Assembly: GCA_012735195.1 (NCBI GenBank)
Contig: JAAYIC010000026.1
Coordinates: forward strand, 1-44,307
Origin: Bacillota bacterium
GTDB taxonomy: Bacteria; Bacillota; UBA4882; UBA10575
Direction of reading: 5' to 3'
Length of the DNA stretch: 44,307 nt
The notes beneath the pieces were generated by a model, which saw only the letters and a program-made list of their open reading frames with translations, made no database searches and was not told the DNA's origin. Of the stretch, positions 26,108 to 34,132 are shown piece after piece. Every line of letters starts with the position of its first letter. Within the stretch, counting starts at the first letter, position 1. The translations under genes were made by a program, and so were the position numbers.

Positions 26108-26773
26108 CCCCTTGGGGGAGTTACTTCTTGGGAAAAAAGTTACTTGGTGATACTTCTTTGGAGAAATAGATTCTTAGGGGGACCTCTAAAGGGTCCCCCT
26201 GATTGATCTCCTAAGGATCTCCCCAAGGGGAATATCCTCCTGTAGTGGCAAGAAGTACATACCCGTGTTGAGCAGGAGTTTTTCAATGGGGTGAGAAATA
26301 AAAAAACTGACGCAAAAAAATAAGCAAACCACAAGCGTTGGGTATTCAGGTTTATAGCAAAGATAAAACCAACATTCGGGCTTATAGCAAGAAACAAAAA
26401 CCAAGACAAAACCAATACAAGCATGGGTTATAACAGACCACAAAACCCAACGCAAAAGCCAACACTGTGTTCCGGGGAGAGCTTGACGAACCGGAAAGGC
26501 CAACTTGAACAGAGAGTTTGCTACCACCGGCCCCCGGCAGGCCGGAAAGGAGGGAAGACCGTCGGTACGTAGTTGCCTGGACCGGGTGGAAGGAGCGCCT
26601 GCGCGCGGTAGCAATTTAACACAGCAATAGTCGCAGTTGGAGAAGGGAAACGGAGGAAATCAAGAAACTCGATTCTTTTCTCCTGTCGTAGCAAGAGATC
26701 TTTACTACCAATCAGAGTAAGAAACCATAGTAAGAAACAGACCAAAATTCGAAGCTGAGGAGGAGTAATCTTC
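26108..26773 (+). other. 666-bp gene-free leader before the porin-like gene, A/C-rich repeats
   Basis: No credible gene is seen. Near the start is a hairpin (26176-26200). Around 26325-26470 lies A/C-rich DNA with about six variants of AAAACCAA (for example AAAACCAACATTC, AAAAACCAAGAC, AAAACCAATAC, AAAACCCAACGC, AAAAGCCAACAC). Two 18-base near-copies also occur there: TATTCAGGTTTATAGCAA and CATTCGGGCTTATAGCAA. Minus-strand ORFs here (26140-26614) repeat CYKPE because of this duplication and are doubtful. The nearest SD to the porin is GGAGGAG. Confidence 0.5.
26176..26200. terminator. Hairpin downstream of the uvrC/HAD pair
   Basis: AGGGGGACC (26176-26184) and GGTCCCCCT (26192-26200) form a perfect 9-bp stem with a 7-base loop, 69 bases after the HAD stop. 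No good T-tract follows, so factor-independent termination is uncertain. Confidence 0.5.
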
Positions 26774-27820
26774 ATGAAACGGATCATTGCCTTTCTTACC
26801 GCTGCCATAATGATCATCGTTCTTTCTCCGGTGGCTATCGCCGCTCCCGGGTTGGAACTCGGCGGGAGTTTTAAAACGAAGATCGAATATGAGAAAAAGC
26901 AATTAACAGGTAAATCTGAGCTTTCCCTCGAGACTTTGATGGGCGAGGACCTGAAAGCCGGTTTTTCCATCACCGGTTTGAACCGCAACTTTAATGGTCC
27001 CTGGGAAAACGGCGGGATCATAAGTGTCGATAAAATGTGGCTCGAGACGCGGGGTCCCTTGTTCCCCGGCACCTCCAGCATAGTTACCCGCCTTGGCGGG
27101 CTGGGGATTGCTTATTCGCCCTATACGGCGATTGTCGGCGAAAACGGGATCAGCGTGGATGAGATCAACCTGGGGCCGGCTTCTCTAGGGGCTTTTTACG
27201 CCTGGGACGGTCCGAACAGCGTGGTACAAGGCGCCCGTCTCGCTTTTTCCCCGGTTGACGCTCTGAAAATTCAGGGCAGCATGGTAAAGGCCGATCAGGT
27301 CTACTACGATCTCCAGGCCGAGGTTGCCCCCGCCGATTTTATGAAATTGACCGGGGTCTACGCAACCGAAGAGACAGATAAAGAGCATGCGATGAAAGTC
27401 GACGCCGCTGTGCAAGTCCTCCGGGATCTGCAGGTTCGGGCCGGTTATCGCGATATCACCGATAACTTCAGCCCCAAATACGGCGATCCCAATTTTAAAG
27501 AGCCGAAAGTGCCGTATTATGTCCCGGGACAGAAAGGATTCCTGGTCGGCGCCACTTTCAAACAGCCGGATCTGGTGGTAGAGGGTAACTACGCCTTCTT
27601 CAACGAGCAGTTGAATTTCTCAGCCACCCGCACGTTGGGGCTGGGCGGAATCAACTTCGACGCCGTCCTGGAGGGCATGTACAAAGTGAACGCCTCTGAG
27701 ATGGGTAATTTAAAAGCCGGCGTAAAATATACGGCGCCCAATGGTTTGAACCTTTCGGTCGGGTATGACTTCATTGTGCAACAACCCAGCGCATCCGTGG
27801 AATTGCAAATGGCGTTTTAA
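26774..27820 (+). CDS. Porin-like outer-membrane beta-barrel protein
   Basis: A 348-residue exported protein. A classical signal peptide (MKRIIAFLTAAIMIIVLSPV ... AIAA-PG) is followed by alternating strands throughout: LELGGSFKTKIEYEKK, LKAGFSITGLNRNF, MKVDAAVQVLRDLQVRAGYR, LNLSVGYDFIVQ. The chain ends SASVELQMAF with the C-terminal Phe that marks outer-membrane barrels for BAM-dependent insertion. No SLH domain precedes the barrel, unlike the major porins of Negativicutes. No named family was recognised. A terminator follows, then an ABC sugar ATPase, so a role in solute entry is plausible. Confidence 0.7.
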   Translation: MKRIIAFLTAAIMIIVLSPVAIAAPGLELGGSFKTKIEYEKKQLTGKSELSLETLMGEDLKAGFSITGLNRNFNGPWENGGIISVDKMWLETRGPLFPGTSSIVTRLGGLGIAYSPYTAIVGENGISVDEINLGPASLGAFYAWDGPNSVVQGARLAFSPVDALKIQGSMVKADQVYYDLQAEVAPADFMKLTGVYATEETDKEHAMKVDAAVQVLRDLQVRAGYRDITDNFSPKYGDPNFKEPKVPYYVPGQKGFLVGATFKQPDLVVEGNYAFFNEQLNFSATRTLGLGGINFDAVLEGMYKVNASEMGNLKAGVKYTAPNGLNLSVGYDFIVQQPSASVELQMAF

Positions 27821-28188
27821 GCCTTATCCAGTGGAAAAGACGGGGTCCTTCATTGCGGCCCCGTCTTTTTTATCTGCGATCAATTTTTGGAAAGAAAAGA
27901 AAAAAGATAGCAGGAAAAATTAGTTTTATGTCGAATAATACTCATTGAAAAGACCCGGTAGAAAGACCGGTGAAAAGGGTATGAAAAGACCTGCTCCGGC
28001 CAGGCAAGGCCGGAGGTATAAATTATGACCAGAATATTCCGGAGATCAGTTTTATAAAGATAGAAGGTGGAACCGGTTCATGTGTTTACTGGTCAGCGTA
28101 GGAGGTGGAATTTTATACTAGAAATTAAGACAAGAAAATAGATATAGAACAAGAAATTTCTAATTTTTTAATCGATGGAGGAGATCGT
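27821..28188 (+). other. 368-bp gap between porin-like gene and ABC ATPase gene
   Basis: Contains the porin terminator (27835-27870), repeated GAAAAGACC-like phrases (27948-27991), and a perfect hairpin: CTCCGGCC (27994-28001), loop AGGCAA, GGCCGGAG (28008-28015). TATAAA follows at 28017-28022, and downstream DNA is A/T-rich up to the SD GGAGGAG. No coding region is seen; a promoter lies somewhere here, but no -35/-10 pair is convincing. Confidence 0.5.
27835..27870 (+). terminator. Intrinsic terminator of the porin-like gene
   Basis: AAAAGACGGGG (27835-27845) pairs with CCCCGTCTTTT (27859-27869) around a 13-base loop, with further T. Confidence 0.88.
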
Positions 28189-29292
28189 ATGGCTAGAGTG
28201 GTTTTTGATCATGTTTACAAAAAATTTCCCAATGGCGTGGTGGCGGTAAATGACGCCAACCTGGAAGTGAGGGATAAAGAGTTTATCGTTCTTGTCGGGC
28301 CGTCCGGTTGCGGGAAAACCACCTCTTTGCGGATGGTCGCAGGTCTTGAGGAGATAACCTCCGGTAACATATATATTGGTGATCTTTTAGTGAATGATGT
28401 GGCGCCGAAAGACCGTGATATTGCAATGGTCTTCCAGAACTACGCCCTCTATCCACATATGGACGTCTACAACAACATGGCTTTTGGCTTGAAGCTAAGA
28501 AAGTTCCCGCGGGCTGAGATTGACCGCAGGGTAAAGGAAGCCGCCAGAATTCTCGGTATTGAAGCGCTTTTGGACCGGAGACCAAAGGCCCTCTCCGGTG
28601 GTCAGCGGCAGCGGGTGGCCTTGGGCCGGGCCATTGTCCGGGAACCGAAGGTCTTCCTGATGGATGAGCCCCTTTCGAACCTGGACGCGAAACTCCGCGT
28701 GCAGATGCGCGCTGAACTCTCCAAATTGCATCACAGACTGCAAACCACAGTGATCTATGTCACCCACGACCAGGTCGAAGCCATGACCATGGGTGACCGG
28801 ATCGTTGTGATGAGGGACGGTATTATTCAGCAGGTCGGCAAGCCGTTGGATATTTACGACAAACCGGCCAATGTCTTTGTGGCCGGGTTTATTGGCACCC
28901 CGCCCATGAACTTCCTGGAAGGGGTCTTAAAAGAAGAAAACGACCGGCTTTATGTGGATCTGGAGACCTTCCGGATCTATGTACCAGAAGGCAGATTCAA
29001 GACCGCCAAGATGTATGTGGACAAAGAGGTCATCATTGGTATCCGGCCGGAAGACATTGGCGACTACGATTTTATGCCCGACGCCAATCCGGAAAATGTG
29101 GTCGTGGTCGACGTTGACGTCAGCGAATTGATTGGCGCGGAGATTTATCTCCACGTCTCCAACGGCCCGCACAGCTTTACCGCGCGGGTTGACGCCCACA
29201 CCAAGGCGACAGACGCTGAGGAACACCGGCTTGTCATCAACAACCAGAAAATCCATCTCTTTGATAAAGAAACGGAGAAAATTATTCCTTAA
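28189..29292 (+). CDS. ABC transporter ATP-binding subunit, MsmX/UgpC (CUT1 sugar) type
   Basis: The protein has 367 residues from ATG 28189 with GGAGGAG. Walker A is GPSGCGKTT, the Q-loop VFQNYALYPHM, the signature LSGGQRQR, Walker B VFLMDEPLSNLDAKL, and the H-loop YVTHDQ. Residues ~235-367 form the MalK-type OB/TOBE regulatory domain (IGIRPEDI). This is the ATPase of carbohydrate importers. In Gram-positives such a lone ATPase (MsmX) can energise several importers, and no permease or binding protein is beside it here. It lies between a porin-like gene and a ROK kinase, suggesting a sugar uptake and phosphorylation group. Confidence 0.93.
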   Translation: MARVVFDHVYKKFPNGVVAVNDANLEVRDKEFIVLVGPSGCGKTTSLRMVAGLEEITSGNIYIGDLLVNDVAPKDRDIAMVFQNYALYPHMDVYNNMAFGLKLRKFPRAEIDRRVKEAARILGIEALLDRRPKALSGGQRQRVALGRAIVREPKVFLMDEPLSNLDAKLRVQMRAELSKLHHRLQTTVIYVTHDQVEAMTMGDRIVVMRDGIIQQVGKPLDIYDKPANVFVAGFIGTPPMNFLEGVLKEENDRLYVDLETFRIYVPEGRFKTAKMYVDKEVIIGIRPEDIGDYDFMPDANPENVVVVDVDVSELIGAEIYLHVSNGPHSFTARVDAHTKATDAEEHRLVINNQKIHLFDKETEKIIP

Positions 29293-29298
29293 AACGGT

Positions 29299-29402
29299 TA
29301 TCGTGTGTACGCGCACGCGCACCGTGCAGAACATAATGGGAATTCCTGAGTGATCTGCGCGTACTACGCACGCGAGCGCGCACCGTGCAGGCACGGTGCG
29401 CG
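29299..29402. repeat. GC-alternating tract with GCACCGTGC elements and a 12-bp hairpin
   Basis: Purine/pyrimidine-alternating DNA (GTACGCGCACGCGCACC and similar) contains CGCACCGTGCAG twice. CGCGCACCGTGC (29377-29388) and GCACGGTGCGCG (29391-29402) form a 12-bp perfect palindrome with a 2-base centre. Related GCACGGTGC occurs at 33879-33888. It is non-coding, between the ATPase gene and its terminator. Confidence 0.6.
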
Positions 29403-29404
29403 AC

Positions 29405-29439
29405 GAATCCCCCATCCACCGGTGGGGGATTCTTAGTTT
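29405..29439 (+). terminator. Intrinsic terminator after the ABC ATPase gene
   Basis: GAATCCCCCA (29405-29414) pairs with TGGGGGATTC (29423-29432) over an 8-base loop, followed by TTAGTTTT. Confidence 0.75.
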
Positions 29440-29457
29440 TAAGAGGAGGCGGAGTTG

Positions 29458-30444
29458 ATGTCGGCAGCGAAATATATCGGGATTGACCTGGGCGGGACAA
29501 AAATTGCGGGAATTTTGGCGGATGCCGGAGGAACGGTATTGTGCCGGGAGCAGATCCCGACCAGGGCAGAAGAGGGACAGGAAAAGGTGATTACCAGGGT
29601 TTTTGGGTTGATCCGCACTCTGCTGGTTGCGGCCGGCACGGGAGAGGTTAAGGGAATCGGCCTTTGCACTCCGGGCCCGTCGGATCTTAAGGCCGGTGTA
29701 GTTATTGAAGCACCGAACCTCAAATGGAAAGACCTACCCGTCGTGGCCCTTTTGGAAGAGGAGTTCAACTTGCCGGTGGTCTTGGAGAATGACGCCAACG
29801 CCGCGGCTTACGGCGAGTATATCTACGGTGCGGCCAAAGGGAGAAAAGACCTGATCTATCTGACGGTCAGTACCGGGATCGGCGGGGGTATTATTGTTGA
29901 CGGTAAGATCGTTTACGGGCGTGATTATTCCGCGGGCGAAGCGGGACATATGGTTATTCTTCCCGATGGACCGCCCTGCAGTTGCGGGCGGAGGGGCTGC
30001 ATTGAAGCATTGGCTTCCGGTTCCGCCATCGCCCGGGAGGCTAAGGCCCTTTTAATGAAGGAAGGCCAACGCGCGCCCGGGCAGGCAAGTCTGCTGTGGG
30101 AGATAACCGGGGGCGACCCGGAACGGTTAACCGCAAAAGAGGTGGGAGAGGCCGCCGCGCAAGGCGACCCGCTGGCCCTTTCAGTTCTGGAAAAGGCCTT
30201 CCGTTATTTGGGTATCGCCTTGGGGAACCTGGTAAATCTCTTGAACCCGGAGATTATTGTGATCGGAGGCGGGGTGGCCGCAATGGGGCCGCTTCTCTTC
30301 CGCCCGGTCGTACGGGCGATGGAAACAACCGCCTTTGCCCACATGTGCCGGGATTTACCGGTTGTTCCCGCCCTCCTGGGCGCTGAGGCCGGAACCAAAG
30401 GCATGGTGGCACTGGCCTGCCGGAAAATACCGGCAGGCGGATAG
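29458..30444 (+). CDS. ROK-family glucokinase
   Basis: Phosphorylates glucose (or a related hexose) with ATP. 328 residues from ATG 29458, behind AGAGGAGG (TTG 29455 would add one residue). The ATP motif is IGIDLGGTKIAG; ENDANAAAYGEY and VSTGIGGGIIV follow. The zinc motif GHMVILPDGPPCSCGRRGCI holds the His and Cys ligands of the ROK family. LLNPEIIVIGGGVA is near the end. This is the GlcK type, without an N-terminal helix-turn-helix, so an enzyme rather than a NagC/XylR regulator. Genes upstream encode a sugar ABC ATPase and a porin-like barrel. Confidence 0.92.
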   Translation: MSAAKYIGIDLGGTKIAGILADAGGTVLCREQIPTRAEEGQEKVITRVFGLIRTLLVAAGTGEVKGIGLCTPGPSDLKAGVVIEAPNLKWKDLPVVALLEEEFNLPVVLENDANAAAYGEYIYGAAKGRKDLIYLTVSTGIGGGIIVDGKIVYGRDYSAGEAGHMVILPDGPPCSCGRRGCIEALASGSAIAREAKALLMKEGQRAPGQASLLWEITGGDPERLTAKEVGEAAAQGDPLALSVLEKAFRYLGIALGNLVNLLNPEIIVIGGGVAAMGPLLFRPVVRAMETTAFAHMCRDLPVVPALLGAEAGTKGMVALACRKIPAGG

Positions 30445-30452
30445 GCGCGGGG

Positions 30453-31100
30453 CTATTCGGAAAAGGCCGGTGTTAAACCGGTCTTACTCTCTACCATATC
30501 CGGGCGGCTGCCGGAGAAAAACATCCGGCAACCCTGAAGCAGGCCGTCACTGATTACCTCGGCCATCTGCATTACCAGGTTAAGCCGGGTATTTTGTAGA
30601 ACAAGATATTCCATGAAACCGCCGACATTCACTACTCCCACCACGTGTAGATTACCGACTGCGGGCAAGGATTTGTTGACGCCGGTTCCCGGCTGGAGCG
30701 GTCCTGATTTTATTGTTATATAGCCGATACTCTCCGCCTTTCCCAAACAGGCATCAACCGCCACGATATAAGGGCGGTTATGACGCTGGTGGATTTCGCC
30801 GGTGGTTTCCTCTAAATTAACGGCGTGAACCGGTTTTTCCAGGGTACCGTAGACCTGAAAGAACGGGGAGCCGGAAGCCCTCAACTTACTGCCAATCAGG
30901 GGACCGAGGCTGTCACCGGTGGAACGGTCAGTTCCAATACAGAGGATGATCAAGGGCCGTTCCGGCGGATATTCCCTTTTTAAGAATTCTTTAAACTGAC
31001 AACCAAAAAGTTCCCTGGCTTCCGGTTGATGGACATGGATCCGGTAAGATGGAGAAAACTTTCTTTCCGTGGGTAGTTTTGGGAATGCCGGCCATTTCAA
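30453..31100 (-). CDS. yyaC: Spore protease YyaC-type protein (DUF1256)
   Basis: A 215-residue protein starting at ATG 31100, behind AAAAGG. The core CIGTDRSTGDSLGPLIGSKL and YIVAVDACLGKAESIGYI are the family hallmarks, with VVGVVNVGGFMEYLVLQNTR in the C-terminal part. The YyaC/DUF1256 family has a hydrogenase-maturation-protease-like fold related to the germination protease Gpr and occurs only in spore formers. Its N-terminal ~45 residues are less conserved. It converges on the glucokinase with 8 bases between stops and is divergent from vanW. Confidence 0.88.
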   Translation of the reverse strand: MKWPAFPKLPTERKFSPSYRIHVHQPEARELFGCQFKEFLKREYPPERPLIILCIGTDRSTGDSLGPLIGSKLRASGSPFFQVYGTLEKPVHAVNLEETTGEIHQRHNRPYIVAVDACLGKAESIGYITIKSGPLQPGTGVNKSLPAVGNLHVVGVVNVGGFMEYLVLQNTRLNLVMQMAEVISDGLLQGCRMFFSGSRPDMVESKTGLTPAFSE

Positions 31101-31324
31101 TGCCTTTTCACCTTTCTTTCGAGGAACATTTGCGCGCTCCCGTCTTTCTACGGGGTTCGTTCCCCGCGCGCGTATTCAGTCTATTGTATGCGGGAAAAGG
31201 CGAGTGTATACATGTAGTTTCCAAAAATCGGGAAAAAGGCTTTTGCTACCGGCTTCTCTTTCGTGGTATAATATAATAAGCAAAAAAAGGGCACACGGGC
31301 ACAGGCAGGGAAATCCAGTCGTCA
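31101..31324. other. 224-bp divergent region between yyaC and the VanW gene
   Basis: Contains CGGGG-TTCGTT-CCCCG followed by a GCGCGCG tract (around 31161-31182) and the VanW-gene promoter. ORFs extending across it are shadows. Confidence 0.4.
31243..31272 (+). promoter_or_regulatory. Promoter of the VanW-family gene
   Basis: TTGCTA (31243-31248), 18-base spacer, TATAAT (31267-31272). Confidence 0.6.
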
Positions 31325-32743
31325 ATGTTCGGGGAGAAAAGGCAAAAAGATTCGTCCGGACGTATGCGCCGGTTAGGCCTGGGGTTCTTCACCGGGATAA
31401 CCGCTCTTTTTCTGCTGCTTTGCCTCTCCGCTTCCTGGCGGCAGACGCGGAAGGTAATTTATGAGGGGGTCAATATTGCCGGTATCCCCCTTTCCGGTTT
31501 GCAACCGGAGCAGGCGGCCGTCTTCTTAAGCCACCGGTTGGGTCCCTTCCTAGACCGCCAAGTGGAGCTGCGGGATAATGGCTTCGTCTTTGGGTTTATC
31601 CCCAGCAGGTGCGGTTTTTATCTGGATTATGCGGAATTGGCGGCGGAGGCCTTTGCCCAGGGGCGGGCAGGCGGTATTTTTCAGCGCTGGCGGCAACGTC
31701 GGGAATTCCGGCGCCGGCCGGTAAACCTCGTCCCCGCGGTTAAAATCGATCCCGGCTTGCATGAAGAGTTTTTTGCCCACTTAGAGAGGCAAGTCAATGT
31801 GGAACCCGTCAGCACGGATCTCGTAGTCAACCGGGAAGGAAAAATTAAGGTATTTCCCGGCCGTCCCGGAAGGCGCCTGGAACGCCGGGGGTTTTTATTG
31901 ACGCTTTCCCGCGTAATCTTGGCGGAGGACAACAGATGCCTTGAACTCCCGGTGAAAGAGGTCGAGCCGGCTTTAAGCGGGGAAAAGATTAAAGAATGGG
32001 GTTTAACCCGGGTCTTAAGCCATTTTTCCACCCGTTTTGACCCGCAGGAGGAAGAAAGGGCCCAAAACATCAGGACCGCCGCCCTTGCCCTACATGGCGC
32101 GGTGGTTTTACCCGGGCAAGAGCTTTCTTTTAACCGGCGGGTTGGGCCCAGAATTCCGGAAAAGGGCTACCGGGAGGCGCCCGTCCTTTATGAAGGAGAG
32201 TTAATCCCCGGAATCGGCGGGGGAGTTTGCCAGGTTTCCACCGCTTTGTACAATGCCTGGTTACTCGCGGGTTTTCCGGTGACAAAAAGGTTCAATCATA
32301 CCCTGCCCGTTTCCTATGTGGAGATGGGACGGGATGCCGCGGTAGTCGACGGCGGTCAGGATTTGGTGGTTACCAATCCCCTCTCCACCCCGGTTTTTGT
32401 TTCCGCCCATGTCGAAGCGGATCTCTTGACCGTGGCGGTGGTGGGCAAAGAGAAAGATCCCCGGGTGGCTACATATTTGTTTACGTCCAAAGTGATGGAG
32501 ACAATCCCGCCGCCGGAGATACGGATTGAAGATACGGCTCTGGCGCCGGGGGAAGAACTTCTGGCTGAAGCTGGACGTGAGGGTTACCTGGTGGAACTCT
32601 GGCGCTTGGCCCTGGACAACACAGGCCAAGTTATCCGCAGGGAATTCATTAACAGGAGCTTTTACCAGCCAGTGCCCCGTTTGCTGAAAACGGGGAAAAA
32701 AGCACCCCCAGTGCGGGAAGAACCGGAGGGAACTGGAACGTGA
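31325..32743 (+). CDS. VanW-family cell-wall protein with PG_binding_4 and G5-like ends
   Basis: A 472-residue membrane-anchored protein. One N-terminal helix (FFTGITALFLLLCLSA, ~20-36) is followed by a PG_binding_4-like region (VNIAGIPLSGLQPEQA ... ~45-240). The VanW domain (~245-380) has GQELSFNRRVGPRI, IGGGVCQVSTALYNA, RFNHTLPVSYVEMGRDAAV and NPLSTPVFVSA. The end (ETIPPPEIRIEDTALAPGEE) resembles a G5 domain. VanW proteins occur in vancomycin-resistance clusters and widely as wall proteins; the catalytic role is unknown, though the Cys in GGGVCQVS is invariant. Start ATG 31325 has a weak SD; ATG 31364 is possible. It overlaps the next gene by 4 bases. Confidence 0.88.
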   Translation: MFGEKRQKDSSGRMRRLGLGFFTGITALFLLLCLSASWRQTRKVIYEGVNIAGIPLSGLQPEQAAVFLSHRLGPFLDRQVELRDNGFVFGFIPSRCGFYLDYAELAAEAFAQGRAGGIFQRWRQRREFRRRPVNLVPAVKIDPGLHEEFFAHLERQVNVEPVSTDLVVNREGKIKVFPGRPGRRLERRGFLLTLSRVILAEDNRCLELPVKEVEPALSGEKIKEWGLTRVLSHFSTRFDPQEEERAQNIRTAALALHGAVVLPGQELSFNRRVGPRIPEKGYREAPVLYEGELIPGIGGGVCQVSTALYNAWLLAGFPVTKRFNHTLPVSYVEMGRDAAVVDGGQDLVVTNPLSTPVFVSAHVEADLLTVAVVGKEKDPRVATYLFTSKVMETIPPPEIRIEDTALAPGEELLAEAGREGYLVELWRLALDNTGQVIRREFINRSFYQPVPRLLKTGKKAPPVREEPEGTGT

Positions 32744-33246
32744 AGGATAAGAAAAAATACTTATATCACGGGCTAACCTGGGTGATATTGGGGGTATTGC
32801 TCTATTGGCGGCGCCAAGAATTGCTGCAATTGGGTTGGGGAATATTCTGGCCGTTTATCCCTTTTATCTTTGGCTTGTTAATGGTGGTCGATTATTGGCG
32901 GGACAGGAAGAAGGGTCTGATCACGGCCGGGGCATTCCTGGCCGGAACCGGTCTTTTTTCTCTCTTATTCACCACCAAGGTCCTTTCCTGGCCGGGCGTA
33001 GAGGTGGTTTGGCCTTTTGTCCTTTTTCTGGCAGGGCTTGTCTTTTTCCTGGTTTACATCAATGACTTCGCCGATCCCCGGCCGCCTGTTCTGGCGCTCT
33101 TTTTTATTGCGGCGGGCTTTTTCTGCCTGAGCCGGAACCAACCGGCAATGGCCGCGCAATTGCGCTTGTACGCACAGGTTTTCACTGCCACCGCCGGGTG
33201 TTACCTGTTAATTGTCGTCTTTTCACAAAAAAGAAGATCATCATAA
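32740..33246 (+). CDS. Small polytopic membrane protein (LiaF/DUF5668-like)
   Basis: A 168-residue protein from GTG 32740, overlapping the VanW stop (GTGA), hence translationally coupled. Five hydrophobic helices are visible (~8-22, 30-49, 60-78, 84-103, 110-126), with a sixth at ~145-160. GLTWVILGVLLYW ... WGIFWPFIPFIFGLLMV resembles the repeated helix pairs of LiaF-type transmembrane domains (DUF5668), which are linked to envelope-stress sensing, but no LiaF C-terminal domain follows. Coupling to VanW supports an envelope role; family match is tentative. Confidence 0.7.
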   Translation: MKDKKKYLYHGLTWVILGVLLYWRRQELLQLGWGIFWPFIPFIFGLLMVVDYWRDRKKGLITAGAFLAGTGLFSLLFTTKVLSWPGVEVVWPFVLFLAGLVFFLVYINDFADPRPPVLALFFIAAGFFCLSRNQPAMAAQLRLYAQVFTATAGCYLLIVVFSQKRRSS

Positions 33247-33255
33247 GAGAAGATC

Positions 33256-33486
33256 TCAGAGTTGAATGGAATACCCCAGACCGGCCAGGGATTTTTCGAT
33301 CATTTCTTCCGAAGTCTGCAGTGGGTCAAAGCGGATACGTACCCGTTTTCTCCGCAAACTTACTTCAACGCCTTTCACCCCCGGCAGCCGGCTGAGGTTT
33401 TCCTCCAGCCCTGCCCGGCAGTGGGCGCAAGAGATCTCCGGCAGCACCAGGCTGGTTTCGGTGATGGCTTCTTTTTTTCCGGGCAT
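33256..33486 (-). CDS. HMA-domain metal-binding protein (CopZ-like)
   Basis: A 76-residue protein from ATG 33486 with GGGGGAG as SD. Residues ~12-76 are one heavy-metal-associated domain: the metal site ISCAHC (Cys20, Cys23) with LPGVKGVEVSLRRKRVRIRF as the second helix and strand and AGLGYSIQL at the end. Such small HMA proteins ferry Cu(I) to P-type ATPases. The usual Met before the first Cys is replaced by Ser-preceded Ile, and no ATPase is nearby. Longer frames on this strand run into repeat-rich DNA and are not supported. Confidence 0.85.
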   Translation of the reverse strand: MPGKKEAITETSLVLPEISCAHCRAGLEENLSRLPGVKGVEVSLRRKRVRIRFDPLQTSEEMIEKSLAGLGYSIQL

Positions 33487-34132
33487 TTTTCTCCCCCTTT
33501 TTTTATTTTGCGCCGTTCTTTTACGCGGACATGACCGGCCTGCGCTCAACCGGCGGTCCATACGGGCAAAGGGTCGGTTGCACGCAAACCCGGGCGTCGA
33601 ACCTAGTTTCTCTCCGGTTTTTCGTTTTATACCGGGGACCGGTATGATTAACCGGGTTTCCCGAAGGATAATCGGACGTTGACGTGCCGGTGGGCGGGTG
33701 CGACCGTATACGGCCGTGCCCGCACACCGGCACACCGCCGGAAACCCCGTCCCGGATGTAGTGATTGTTGCCGTAAACGGTCGCATCCGCACACGGTTGT
33801 ACCCGCACATGGTCGCACCTGCACTCGGGCGCAGGCATTTGGTGCTTTTATGACCCCATAGGAAAAATTACTATGGGGTGCACGGTGCAACCGGGGGTGC
33901 ACCCGCACGCGGGCTTGGCTGCGGTTCGGGGACAAGTATCCTCATGGAAGAGCCATGCTCTCCTCGTCGCCCCACACAGGCTCAGAGCAGACGGGGACAA
34001 GTATCTGTAGAAACACCCGTAGGGACGTGGACGGCACGAGGCACGAAGAAAAGGGGTGACGGACAGCTGATAACGGAGCATTAAAGATCCGGTTGAATAT
34101 GGGCAACAGGGCATAAGAAGGAGGAGACCGGC
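33487..34132. other. 646-bp gene-free, repeat-rich stretch
   Basis: No credible gene. Contents include a 3x16-bp tandem repeat (33779-33826) and a perfect 9-bp hairpin ACCCCATAG (33853-33861) / CTATGGGGT (33871-33879). GCACGGTGC follows at 33879-33888, then GGTGCACCCGCACGCGGG-like DNA, and GGGGACAAGTATC occurs twice (near 33928 and 33994). Open frames cross it on both strands only because stop codons are rare in this composition. The last part carries the SD of mazG. Confidence 0.5.
33779..33826. repeat. Three tandem 16-bp repeats
   Basis: Units GGTCGCATCCGCACAC, GGTTGTACCCGCACAT and GGTCGCACCTGCACTC follow one another exactly. The consensus is GGTCGCACCCGCACAC. The upstream stretch 33686-33740 has looser relatives. 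Confidence 0.75.

Noticed and set aside
26140-26614. Two minus-strand frames (94 and 142 aa) in the porin leader, with repeated CYKPE
   Set aside because: The peptide repeat follows from an 18-base DNA near-duplication; there is no good SD, and the composition is unlike neighbouring genes. I kept the DNA repeat as a finding instead.
31069-31464. 131-aa plus-strand frame across the yyaC/vanW divergent region
   Set aside because: Crosses a clear promoter and the start of the VanW gene in another frame.
33521-34114. Several frames on both strands in the gene-free stretch
   Set aside because: Low-complexity Arg/Pro/Cys-rich translations through tandem repeats, no SD, no family.
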